Both the position numbers and the translations under genes were made by a program. Shown here piece after piece: positions 9,461 through 18,900 of a stretch of 64,000 nt of DNA (position 1 is the stretch's first letter; each line of letters starts with the position of its first letter). Below the pieces are notes generated by a model. That model did not search any database, was not told where the DNA came from, and worked only from the letters and a program-made list of their open reading frames with translations. The stretch lies in contig JADJRI010000012.1 in the NCBI GenBank assembly GCA_016712275.1, positions 48,323 through 112,322 of the forward strand, read 5' to 3'. Source of the DNA: Planctomycetota bacterium (lineage in GTDB: Bacteria; Planctomycetota; Phycisphaerae; UBA1845; UTPLA1).

Positions 9461-11301
9461 TGAGCGGCTATTCCTGCAATCACGCTCGATTTCTCGGCCC
9501 GCGCGCTAGTGCCGCATGCGCTGCATCCATGCCGAGTCACTGGGCCCTATTGTGCCTCATTTCGATGATTCTCGGGCTGGGAGGCTGCTCATTGTGGCGC
9601 GGCGACCTCGATCCGGAATTTGAACGGCGCGTAGACAAGAGACTCCAGAATTTTTCAACGACTCACCTCGAAACTCGTTCGGCCGGCGGGCCAACCACCG
9701 TGGAGCAGGGCTTGGCCGCGATCAAGAAGCAGCGACCGGCCGCCACGACACCAGCCACCGCCCCAGCCGCACTTGATCTTCGGATCGATCGGGTTCGCCG
9801 TTATGTGCTGGAGAACAATCTAGATTTGCGAATTTACACCCTGGAACCGGATATCGCCAAAACCAAAATCAGCGAAGAGGAGGCAAAATTCGATGCGACC
9901 ATCACCGTCGCCGCTTCATATAAAAAAAAGAACCTGCCACCACGAGACGGCGACATCGTTCAACTGGATGAAAAGGGCACAGCCCTTTCCAAGTCAATAA
10001 AAGCCTTTGAGTCGGGACTTCTGGATGGTGAAAAAAAATCCGACAAAGGCGGTCTCGACAACGCCTTCGTGGCGCTCAGCGACATTGAACAGCAAAAGGA
10101 GGAAATTGGCCTCGATGCCGGTATTCTTGTTCCGTTGCCGACCGGCGCGAAAATGCAGTTTGGTCAGTCTTTCGGCAAATTCAATAAACTGTCGCCGTTT
10201 CCTTCGGACCAGAGTACGTCATACACCGGTTTTTCGCTGAGTCAGCCGCTTCTGAGAAACGCCGGCACCGATGCAAATCTCGCATCGATTCGAATCGCAC
10301 GATTGAACACAAAGGCGACCACCGCCAACACACGGTTAATTGCAATTCGCCTACTTGCGGCCGCTGAGAAATCCTATTGGATGCTCTACGGCGCACGCCG
10401 GCAATTGGAAATCAGGCAACGTCTGAACGAACTGGCCCAAAAAAACCTGAACATCGTGCGCCAGCGTGCGGATGAAGGACTTGTGGCAACCATTGAAGTC
10501 ACGCGCGCGGAAGTGGGTGTCGCCTTGCAATTGGAATCGCTCGTAGTTGCAGAAACGTATGAACGCATGAAGGAAAGAGAGTTGAAGCGAATTCTCAATA
10601 TTGAGGGTGTCGACCTGAATTCGCCGACCCGGCTGTCGACATCGACACCGCCAAGTCTCTTGAGTTACCGACTCGACGCGGAAGCACTGGTGCAGGATGC
10701 GCTTGCGAATCGGATGGAAATGCTCGAGCTGGAGATGGCCTTGGCGGCCGACAACATTCGAATCGATTTCGCCAAGAATCAGGCCCTGCCGATGATTTCG
10801 CTGGATTTTCAATACGGCGTTGTGGACCGGGCCGGCTCATTCGGAACTTCCTTTCAGGGCGCTTGGGATTTTGATAATACCGAATTCGGCGTCGGGATTA
10901 AGGGCGAAATCCCGGTCACCAATCAGCTTCGCGAAGCCCAGTTGCGCCGCGCCGTGCTGACCAGAACGCAGCGATTGGCCACCCGCGCAGCCCGTGAACT
11001 CATGATCCGTCAGGAGGTTTTCGACAACCTGGATCTTCTAAATCAGAACTGGCAGCGCATCTTGACGGCACGCCAAAGCGCGATCGTGTCAGGCATCAAC
11101 TATGAAGCCGAACTCAAGCAATTTGATGAGGGCTTTCGCACCATGCGCGAGGTGTTCGAAGCGCTGGCCCAACTTGGCGATGCGCAATCCCGCGAGATCA
11201 ATGCCATCGTCGCCTACCAGATTTCGCTGATCGATCTTGCTTTTGCGACGGGCACCCTCATGGGATATGCAAAAGTGGACTTCGACGGCAGTTTCAATTG
11301 A
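9460..11301 (+). CDS. TolC-family outer membrane lipoprotein
   Basis: A 613-residue outer-membrane channel component. The N-terminus carries a lipoprotein signal with lipobox LGGC (Cys at about residue 43). Two TolC-type helical repeats follow, including AEKSYWMLYGARRQLEIRQR and ELKQFDEGFRTMREVFEAL. An extra acidic/Lys-rich insertion lies at about residues 165-215. The GTG start at 9460 overlaps the previous stop, giving translational coupling; an in-frame ATG at 9529 would leave a shorter, more ordinary signal peptide. It completes the ABC-adaptor-channel export set. Confidence 0.85.
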   Translation: MSGYSCNHARFLGPRASAACAASMPSHWALLCLISMILGLGGCSLWRGDLDPEFERRVDKRLQNFSTTHLETRSAGGPTTVEQGLAAIKKQRPAATTPATAPAALDLRIDRVRRYVLENNLDLRIYTLEPDIAKTKISEEEAKFDATITVAASYKKKNLPPRDGDIVQLDEKGTALSKSIKAFESGLLDGEKKSDKGGLDNAFVALSDIEQQKEEIGLDAGILVPLPTGAKMQFGQSFGKFNKLSPFPSDQSTSYTGFSLSQPLLRNAGTDANLASIRIARLNTKATTANTRLIAIRLLAAAEKSYWMLYGARRQLEIRQRLNELAQKNLNIVRQRADEGLVATIEVTRAEVGVALQLESLVVAETYERMKERELKRILNIEGVDLNSPTRLSTSTPPSLLSYRLDAEALVQDALANRMEMLELEMALAADNIRIDFAKNQALPMISLDFQYGVVDRAGSFGTSFQGAWDFDNTEFGVGIKGEIPVTNQLREAQLRRAVLTRTQRLATRAARELMIRQEVFDNLDLLNQNWQRILTARQSAIVSGINYEAELKQFDEGFRTMREVFEALAQLGDAQSREINAIVAYQISLIDLAFATGTLMGYAKVDFDGSFN

Positions 11302-11544
11302 TTCCCCGCTCAGAGAATGCCCGAATCCGCGGTTTTGCAACCACGGTTCAGTGTTCAATCCCTTCATTCAATCCCCAACTGGCAGCGGATGGTCTCATGG
11401 TCAATATCAGGTTTTTTTCCTGCAAGTTTGTGACTTCAAGTTCCCGAATGTCCCCCCACGCAACGTCGCATCTCATGTAATTTCATATGGATAGCGGCAG
11501 CGTGACGTCGCTTTTTTCCAGCCGATTCCATAAACCGGCTCCTT

Positions 11545-11577
11545 TTGTAATCCAATAAGTCACCTGCGGCGTATAAT
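11545..11577 (+). promoter_or_regulatory. possible promoter of the TM2-domain gene
   Basis: A perfect TATAAT (11572-11577) has TTGTAA (11545-11550) upstream at 21 bases, which is longer than optimal spacing. It lies 84 bases before the proposed TTG start at 11662, which favours the downstream start over the ATG at 11578. The 276 bases from 11302 hold no other recognisable signal. Confidence 0.3.
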
Positions 11578-11661
11578 ATGAAAAGGATGATGGCTCCATG
11601 CCGTTCAAATGGGTGCGGCAGCGGGAATCATTCGCGGAGTTGCACAGCGAGGGTTGAGACA

Positions 11662-12327
11662 TTGGTCTACTATTTTGTCATTGCCGAAGATGGCAGCCGA
11701 TATGGCCCGGCGGACATTGACACGCTGGTACAGTGGACGCGCGAGGGTCGCGTGATCGGCTCAACCGCGCTCGTGGAGCGCGGGACCGAGCGGCAGCTCC
11801 ATGCCGCCGAGCTGACGGCCGTGGCCGCCGAATTGCGGCGCATGTCTGGACAGGCGGATGTGGCCGTCGAAAGAGGCAGCGGCTTTTCGAATGAGTCACC
11901 GACCATGACGCAGGCGGGCCGGCCGGCTGACGTGCCCATGGCATTTGCTCCGCAGGCGATGAAGGCCGCCAAATTTCCGACAGCCCCCGGTGTGCCTCCG
12001 CCGCCACCACCGGCCGGCGGACCAAGACCCCACCAGCACGCGAGCGTTCCGTATGCCAATGCCGGCGGCCGCTTTTCGCGCCAGGTTGGGTCGCGCAGCA
12101 AAGTCGCTGCTGGCCTCCTCGGTATTTTTCTGGGCGGCCTGGGCATGCATCGGTTCTACCTCGGATACACCGGCATGGGGCTGTTGATGCTGTTGATTTC
12201 CTTTGTGGGCGGCGGGATGACGCTCGGCTATGGCTGCGGATTCGTGTGGTTGTGGGGCTTCATTGAAGGCGTCGTATGCCTTTGCGGAGGCATGAAGGAT
12301 GCGGATGGGATGGAACTAAGGAATTAA
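11662..12327 (+). CDS. GYF_2/DUF4339 and TM2 domain protein
   Basis: The N-terminal 60 residues (YYFVIAEDGSRYGPADIDTL, W-T-R-E-G, R-V-I-G-S) match the GYF_2 (DUF4339) fold. A Pro/Gly-rich linker follows. The C-terminus is a TM2 domain with KVAAGLLGIFLGGLGMHRFY, the G-x-x-x-H-R-F-Y-L-G hallmark, and two membrane helices. Function unknown; this architecture is common in bacterial membrane proteins. I prefer the TTG at 11662 (GAGGG at 11649-11653) because the fold begins there, although an in-frame ATG at 11578 exists. Confidence 0.75.
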   Translation: MVYYFVIAEDGSRYGPADIDTLVQWTREGRVIGSTALVERGTERQLHAAELTAVAAELRRMSGQADVAVERGSGFSNESPTMTQAGRPADVPMAFAPQAMKAAKFPTAPGVPPPPPPAGGPRPHQHASVPYANAGGRFSRQVGSRSKVAAGLLGIFLGGLGMHRFYLGYTGMGLLMLLISFVGGGMTLGYGCGFVWLWGFIEGVVCLCGGMKDADGMELRN

Positions 12328-12394
12328 CGGCGCGCTGAGTACATAGCTGTTCGAAGTCGCCGATCAATTCTGAAAGGCACCATCGAGTGTTAAC

Positions 12395-12592
12395 ATGAAA
12401 GCTATTCATCAGGACCGGCTTCTTGTGTCAGCGCTATGTTCAGGACTTGTATTTGTGCTGACATATGGTTTCTTGGCGGGATTCACGTGGCAGCTCGTTG
12501 CCGGCGTCGCTGTCGGGTCGATACTCAGCGTTTACTTGTTGAAGGCCTTGCGGCAAGTTTGGATCGGAATTAGGGAAGGAGCTCGACAGTAA
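12395..12592 (+). CDS. small two-helix membrane protein
   Basis: 65 residues with two hydrophobic helices (LLVSALCSGLVFVLTYGFL and LVAGVAVGSILSVYLL) and a short basic tail. No family is recognised. It follows the TM2-domain gene by 67 bases on the same strand and converges with the aldehyde dehydrogenase. The weak ribosome binding site keeps confidence moderate. Confidence 0.5.
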   Translation: MKAIHQDRLLVSALCSGLVFVLTYGFLAGFTWQLVAGVAVGSILSVYLLKALRQVWIGIREGARQ

Positions 12593-12615
12593 GCCGCGCT
12601 CCAAATCGGTCAATT

Positions 12616-14064
12616 CTACGACACGGATATGCAGACATTCTTCGACTCTGTAAAGAACCGCATCGCCTCATCCCCGCCTTCGCGTCCCACACCACTCTGC
12701 TTCATGCCGCCGAAGGGAACGCGCAGATCGCGCAGTAACCAGCAATTCACCCAGACCGTTCCGCTATTGATCCGCTCGGCCAGTCGATGGGCCTTTGGCA
12801 GATTTTGCGTCCAGACCGTCGCCGATAATCCGTATGCCGTACCGTTGGCATAATCGATGACTTCCTCCTCGGCGTCAAACGGAATAATCGAGGTGACCGG
12901 GCCGAAGATTTCCTCCTGATTCACGCGGCAATTCGGCCCAAGTCCGGTGATGACCGTGGGCGTGAAGAAGTAGCCGTTCTTGCAGCGGTCATTGACGGTC
13001 GGCGGTGGCGAACCGCCCGTGAGAATCGTGCCCCCCTCTTCGCGGGCAAGATTGACATAGAAACTCACTTTTTCAAATTGCGGCTTGCTAACGATCGCGC
13101 CCTGATCGACGCCCGCTTCGAGCGGATCGCCAATTTTCAATCCCTGCGTTGCGGCAACAAAACGATTGACGAAAGGCTCGTATGCGGCGCGTTCGACGAA
13201 GATGCGCGAGCCGCACAGGCAGATCTGCCCCTGATTGGCGAATGCGGCCCGGACGCTTTCGGCGACGGCGCGGTCCATATCGGCATCGGCGAATACGATG
13301 TTGGGATTCTTGCCGCCCAGTTCCAGCGATATCTTTTTGAACATCGGGGCTGCGGTTCGGGCGACTTCGCGTCCGGTGACGGTGCCGCCGGTAAACGAGA
13401 TCGTGGTGACCTTCTGATGTGCCGTTATGGCGGCACCCACCTTCGCGCCAAGGCCATGCACAATATTCAGTACGCCGGCGGGGAGGCCCGCCTCGCGGCA
13501 GACCTCCGAGAGCATGAAGGCCGTCATCGGCGTGACTTCGCTGGGCTTGGCCACCGCCGTGTTGCCGGCGGCGATGGCCGGCGCAATCTTCCAACTGAGC
13601 AGATAAAGCGGGAGATTCCACGGCGAAATCAGGCCGCAAATGCCGCGCGGCTGACGCAGCGTGTAATTGAGGGCCTGGCCGTCCGTCATGTGGGTTTCGG
13701 ATTTCGAGTGAAGAATGGCCGTCGCGAAGAATCGAAAATTCTTGACGGCGCGCGGAATGTCCATGTTGCGCGTGAGTGAGAGAGGTTTGCCGTTGTCGAC
13801 GCACTCAGCACGGGCGAACTCGTCGAGCCGGGCCTCGATGGCATCCGCGATTTTTAGAATGCACGCAGACCGCTTTTCGGCCGGCGTCTGCGACCACGCG
13901 GGAAAAGCCTGCTCGGCGGCTGCGACAGCGGCATTGACGTCATCACCGTCGCCATCGGGCACGCGCGAATAGACGGCGCCGGTGGCCGGGTCGATGTTGT
14001 CGAGGTAGTTGCCGGATCGCGGCTCGACGAGCTGGCCGTTGATGTAATGAAGGATGGATTGCAT
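12616..14064 (-). CDS. aldehyde dehydrogenase, ALDH8 / aminomuconic semialdehyde type
   Basis: NAD-dependent aldehyde dehydrogenase of about 482 residues. Family landmarks are ISPWNLPLYLLSWKIAPAIA, the glycine motif SFTGGTVTGREV, catalytic Glu in LELGGKNPN, nucleophile Cys in GQICLCGS, and EEIFGPV. The double-Cys ICLC motif and TVWVNCWLLRDLRVPFGG resemble ALDH8A1 and bacterial 2-aminomuconate/2-hydroxymuconate semialdehyde dehydrogenases. The substrate therefore may be a muconic semialdehyde, but this is inference. The ATG at 14064 (QSILHYINGQ) fits the family start. A related SDR lies upstream on the same strand, separated by the damaged vapBC-like locus. Confidence 0.85.
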   Translation of the reverse strand: MQSILHYINGQLVEPRSGNYLDNIDPATGAVYSRVPDGDGDDVNAAVAAAEQAFPAWSQTPAEKRSACILKIADAIEARLDEFARAECVDNGKPLSLTRNMDIPRAVKNFRFFATAILHSKSETHMTDGQALNYTLRQPRGICGLISPWNLPLYLLSWKIAPAIAAGNTAVAKPSEVTPMTAFMLSEVCREAGLPAGVLNIVHGLGAKVGAAITAHQKVTTISFTGGTVTGREVARTAAPMFKKISLELGGKNPNIVFADADMDRAVAESVRAAFANQGQICLCGSRIFVERAAYEPFVNRFVAATQGLKIGDPLEAGVDQGAIVSKPQFEKVSFYVNLAREEGGTILTGGSPPPTVNDRCKNGYFFTPTVITGLGPNCRVNQEEIFGPVTSIIPFDAEEEVIDYANGTAYGLSATVWTQNLPKAHRLAERINSGTVWVNCWLLRDLRVPFGGMKQSGVGREGGDEAMRFFTESKNVCISVS

Positions 14065-14145
14065 ACCGAGCCTATTCAGATAATTATCGAGCAACGATGA
14101 TTCGTCGCGCGTATTTGCGTTTTTCCGCAATCAGTAATGGTGTAA

Positions 14146-14664
14146 TCAAGGAGCTTCAATCTTTAAGCCTTCAACTTCAATGAAATGGCGGGCCGGGGGG
14201 CCGCGGCGGGGGGGGGGGGGGGGCATCGCGAGTACCAGCACGGTTTCGAATTGAAAGCGAGTGCGGCAATCCACACGTCATTATCTGGAATCGGTCGTCC
14301 TTTCTTCGCAACCACGCTGTTTGATTTTCGGGACCCCCCACCCCCCCCCCGCCGTTCTCCCGGCCCCCCCCCTTTTGTCCCCCCCCCCCCCCCTCCCCCC
14401 CCTTTTTCCCCCCCCCCCCCTTTCACCGTACATCAGACCAGTTTGGTGATCGCAATTCAGAATCGTAACCTGCTGAATAATAAAATCGATTTTTGCAAGA
14501 TTTGCAGCGACCTTACTTGAACAGAATGCACCATAATACAGTTCGCAGATTACGATGGAGGGTAAAGCTAGGTCGTTGCGAGACGCGACGTATTCGACTG
14601 CGCGCGACTCATTCGAAATGAGTGCAGTTACGATATTGGTATCTAGGGAATACCTACCAGCCAT
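14146..14664 (-). pseudogene. VapC-like PIN-domain toxin, disrupted by G/C tracts
   Basis: The N-terminal half reads AGRYSLDTNIVTALISN with the PIN acidic residue in LDTN, then SIVICELYYGAF, ending at GLMYGE. The C-terminal half continues in other frames with KKGRPIPDNDVWIAALA, T-R-D-A-H-F and IEVEGLKIEAP before TGA at 14146-14148. Between these pieces sit poly-G or poly-C insertions at 14187-14223 and 14334-14420, and at least two single-base losses. Removing them restores a normal VapC of about 130 residues. The start overlaps the antitoxin stop by 11 bases. The family cleaves RNA. Whether this copy is truly broken or mis-sequenced cannot be decided here; I favour sequence error. Confidence 0.75.
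14187..14420. repeat. poly-G tract and poly-C tract flanking 110 bp
   Basis: An uninterrupted run of 16 G (14208-14223) follows a G/C-only stretch. About 110 bases later, 14334-14420 is almost only C, with brief T interruptions. G on the left and C on the right of a short unique island is what poly-G read tails entering from both directions would produce. Nothing else in the window resembles this. Confidence 0.85.
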
Positions 14665-14884
14665 TTGCATCAACCCGTTCGCAACCTTCTTCAATGGCAT
14701 CCGTCATCTCTTTGAGATCTTCGGGTGGAATGAGGCCGACCAAAGCCAACATATCTTCGCCGGAAGTACCCTTGAATGGCTTCGATTTCACACTTTGCAC
14801 AAATTCGAGTACGCGTTTCAAGTCCAACGGCGACATGCCATGAAGGCCTTGGAGTATTTCGTTTTCAAGTCCGTTGTTGTCCAT
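14654..14884 (-). CDS. antitoxin partner of the VapC-like protein
   Basis: A protein of about 76 residues (DNNGLENEILQGLHGMSPLD at the N-terminus, acidic C-terminus EEGCERVDANGW). Its stop overlaps the start of the PIN-domain gene, the usual toxin-antitoxin arrangement with the antitoxin first. The N-terminal helix-rich part would bind DNA and the C-terminal part would wrap the toxin. I cannot place it in a named antitoxin family. ATG 14884 is preceded by GGGG within ten bases. Autoregulation is expected but no operator is identified. Confidence 0.65.
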   Translation of the reverse strand: MDNNGLENEILQGLHGMSPLDLKRVLEFVQSVKSKPFKGTSGEDMLALVGLIPPEDLKEMTDAIEEGCERVDANGW

Positions 14885-14974
14885 TGTCTTACCCCGCAAT
14901 CACGTAAGGTCCTTCATTCAGCGACTTGGTATCTTATTCTCATTCGCGCGAATAGATACAGAGTTGTTTGCCAG

Positions 14975-15774
14975 TCACATCGACGCCAGCCGCCCACCAT
15001 CCACCGGCAGATTAATTCCGGTAATGTACGAAGCAGCCGGCGACGCAAGAAACCCGGCAGCCGCCGCGATTTCGTCGGCGGTTGCAAGGCGCTTCATGGG
15101 AATCTTTGCAATCATTTCTTTCGCACCGCCTCTTCCGCCGTGTTACCCGATTTCGCCTTGCTTTGAATGAGCGCATCGAGGCGGGCCGTGTCCGTGTAAC
15201 CCGGAAGAATATTGTTCACCGTGATGCCGAACGGCGCCACCTCGCCCGCAACGGTTTTGGCCCATGCAGCGACAGCCCAGCGCGTCGTATTCGAAACGCC
15301 GAGGCCCGGAATCGGCTCTTTCACCGACGTCGAAATGATGTTAATGACGCGGCCAAACTTGGCAGTCTTCATGCCGGGTAGAACGGCCTGCAGAAGTATC
15401 TGGTTGCAGACGACGTGCATTTCGATCGCCCGAAGAAAGGCCTCCGGCTGAACCTCGGTGATGGCGCCATGAGGCGGCCCGCCGGTGTTATTCAAAAGAA
15501 TGTGAATCGGTCCGGCAGCGGCCACATGTTCTCCGACAACCTTCTTGACTTGATCGGGTTTTGAAAAATCGGCGACAAGCAAGCGGTGCGTGATACCGTC
15601 GGTACTGGGAAGCTCCGCGAGCACACGGTGAAGCGCCTCGGAATCGCGGGCCATCAGCGTGACCTCCGCACCCAGCGCTGCAAATCGCAGGGCGCACGCA
15701 CGTCCGATGCCTTGGGTGCTGCCGCAGACAATGGCTTTTGTTCCGACAAGGCCGTAATCGACTGGATTGGTCAA
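14975..15774 (-). CDS. SDR-family oxidoreductase, BKR-like (frameshifted)
   Basis: A short-chain dehydrogenase/reductase of about 265 residues. The cofactor motif is GSTQGIGRACALRF, with NNTGG after strand 4. The usual catalytic YxxxK is altered: the segment is SNTTRWAVAAWAK, so Tyr is absent while Lys remains, as in the atypical BKR-like SDR group. The frame breaks near 15115; the remaining 46 codons (MIAKIPMKRLATADEIAAAA, then ASYITGINLPVDGG) are in the next frame and end at 14975. Adding one A to a three-A run restores V-R-K-E-M. The start is TTG 15774 with GAGGA upstream. It may share a pathway with the ALDH8-type enzyme. Confidence 0.8.
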
Positions 15775-15956
15775 TTTAAATCCTCGAATGGGGTGTGAAT
15801 TTTATAGGTGAATAATAACAGAAAACAGTGGTTGCGAAAATCCGGGTGAATCCGAGGGATGCAAAGAACGGCCGGAGGCATTAGAATGGTGTGTTTCCCG
15901 TTCGGGGGCCGGAGGTGATTTATCGCTGTTCGGCGGGCCGGTGCGGGGGTTCACGG

Positions 15957-18900
15957 ATGACACGCGACGGCGGGTGCATGTACCGAATTCATGGGATATG
16001 GAAAGATTCGCGGCTGCATGTGTGGGGCGAGCGCCCGGAGACAACCTCCGCGCCCATTGAGCGAACCGAGTTGCAGTCGCCCGCAACAATCGATGTCGGC
16101 ACGGGAACGGCGACGATGGCGAGGCCCAGGGCCGCAGTCAGAGTCGACTCCGCGCTTCACCCATACGCGATGTCGGTTCGAGAGTTGCACGCGGCTCTCG
16201 GCGAAATATCTCCGGACGGCCTGCTGGCCACCATTGCCACGGAAGACGAGTTGCATCTGTGGCTTCCAGCGGGATCAAACGGTCCAATGCCGTCGACGCA
16301 AGAATCGCCGGAACAATATTCCGACAATCCCGAGTTCACTCAAAACGGAATCGGGCGTTTTCGCGCCGCATCGCTCTCCTTTGAACCGGCGGATGCAATC
16401 GACCTATTGACAAGCATAACCAGCGGTCATTCCGAACGCATTGGCTCGACGCTTTTGTTCTGGCAGGCCCTGGCAAAATTTGGCCTGTCACTGCTCGCGC
16501 GGCAGCAATTCGCGCCGGGCGTTGAGGCGGCCGGAGCCAATCGATTCGAAGGTCGCTGGTCGGTCTTTGTGGCCGACGCGGAGGAATTAGCATGGTTGGA
16601 CCATCTGGCGCGAGCCATGCCGGATGCATGTCGCGCCTTCGACATCGAGGATCGCGAGAAGGCGGAAGCATCGCGGCTGGTCGATGGTTTCCTGACGGCG
16701 ACCTGCGAAGCGCTGATTCGGCGAAGCCTGGAGAGCGACGAATTCTACCGCGACTTTCACGAACGCGCGGCAAACGAAAGCAAATGGGAAGTTGCCTGGA
16801 TTTCAAGCCTTGTCGGTGATCGCAGGGCGGAAACGTGGCAGGCGGAGGATGCCTCCGAGATTGCGGCCCAAATCCGCGCGTGGTCGGCGCGAACGGATCA
16901 AGACGAAACGGATTCGCACGGCGAGCTTTCCTTTACGCTGATCGAGCCGGAGGCGGCCCAGGATGACAATGAAGTCTCAACCGGCAACGAATCCTGGCGG
17001 GTTCAGATCGAGTTGCGCTCAACCGACACGGGCGAGGCGACCGACATCCGAAAGATTCTGCAGGAGCGTAGCGAGGGTGCGTCGATTCTGGCGCGACACT
17101 TGTCCAGCCGGGGCGAGCACTTGCGCGGCGAGCTGACCCGCGCCTCACGAACCTTTCCGGAGTTGCGGGCGATACTCGACGGAACGCCGTCAAATGAGGT
17201 CGTCCTCTCGACGCCGGAGGCGCATCATTTCCTGCGCGACCGGGCGCCGATGCTGCTAACCGAGGGATTCAATGTCGAACTGCCCGAATGGGCGCAATCG
17301 AGGCAACGGCGTTTCGGTCTCGAAATGGTCTTGAAGCCGCGCGAGAACCGCACGCTGGAAGAAGAGCTTTCACTCGGTTCGTTTGGCCTCACAAGCATGA
17401 TCGATTTCGATTGGCGCGTCGCGGTCGGTGACGAACGGCTCTCTCCCGCCGAATTCGAAATGCTGGTCGCCCGGCGCACCCCGCTGGTTCGCCTTCGCGG
17501 CCAGTGGATTGATGTCGATCAAATCGCCGCGGACAAGGCGCGGGCTTTCATGCAAAGCCGAGGGCAGGGAGCGCTCACGCTGGTGCAGGCCATGCGGCTT
17601 GCTGCGGGCGTCGACGAGGAAGACACCGGCCTGCCGATCGTGGGGCTCGCAGGCAGCTCCTGGCTCGACCATTTGCTGAATGAAATGCCGGAGACGCGCG
17701 TCGAAAAGCTGGGACAGCCCGACGACTTCAACGGCACGCTTCGGCCCTATCAGATCCGGGGTTTGGAATGGCTGTCGTTTCTCAACAAACTCGGAATCGG
17801 TGCGTGCCTCGCCGACGACATGGGATTGGGCAAGACCATTCAATTCATCGCGCTCTTGCTGCATGAACGAAGGCTTTATCCTGATGTCGGGCCCACGCTC
17901 CTGTTCGTGCCGATGTCGGTTGTCGGAAACTGGCAGCGCGAGCTGCAGAGATTTGCGAACCCTCTGAAGGTTCTCGTGCATCACGGACCGGAAAGAATCA
18001 CCGGCGATGCTTTCGTCGACGCGGCCGGCAAAAACCATGTCGTCATCACGACCTACGGACTCGCGCATCGCGATTCGAAGGTTCTGTCGCGCGTAAACTG
18101 GCACCGCATTGCGCTCGATGAGGCGCAGAAAATCAAGAACCCCGGCGCCAATCAGACCATCGCAATTCGTGCTTTGCCGACGCTTCATCGTGTCGCACTG
18201 ACCGGCACGCCGCTTGAGAATCATCTCTCAGAATTGTGGTCGATCATGGAAACGCTCAACCCGGGCCTCCTCGGGTCCGCCACCCAATTCCGCAAGCAAT
18301 TTGCAATTCCCATTGAAAAAATGGGCGATCAGCAACGGGCGGGTCAGCTCCGGCGAATGATTCGGCCGTTTGTGCTTCGGCGTTTGAAAAACGATCCCAG
18401 CGTCGAATGCGATCTGCCCGAAAAGATGGAAATGCGGGTGTTCTGCAACCTGACCCCGGAACAAGCCGCATTATACAAGGAAACGGTGCAGCAGATGCTG
18501 GGCGAAATCGATCAGGCAGCGGGCATTCGCCGGCGCGGACTGATTCTCGCGACATTGACGAAATTGAAACAGATCTGCAATCATCCCGCCCACTTTCTCA
18601 AGGAAGATGGCGAACTCGACGGCCGCAGCGGCAAGTGCGAGCGCATCGTCGAAATGCTGGAGGAAGTGCTGGAAGAAGGCGATGCGGCATTGATCTTCAC
18701 CCAATATCGCGTCATGGGCGATCTATTGAAGAAGCTCTTTGAGGAGCGGCTGCAAGCGAAAACCCTTTTCCTGCACGGCGGCACACCCGCAAAACAGCGC
18801 GATGAGTTGGTCGATACTTTTCAGAATCCGAAGGGCGATGCCCGGTTATTCCTGCTGTCCTTGAAGGCCGGCGGGTTTGGCTTGAATCTCACGCGCGCCA

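Noticed and set aside
14185..14520. Proline-rich or glycine-rich protein encoded across the poly-C/poly-G block
   Set aside because: The composition comes only from homopolymers; the flanks belong to the PIN-domain gene on the minus strand.
15090..15130. Programmed ribosomal frameshift in the SDR gene
   Set aside because: One added A in an A-run restores the conserved sequence, SDRs are not known to use frameshifting, and similar homopolymer breaks occur in many other genes here.
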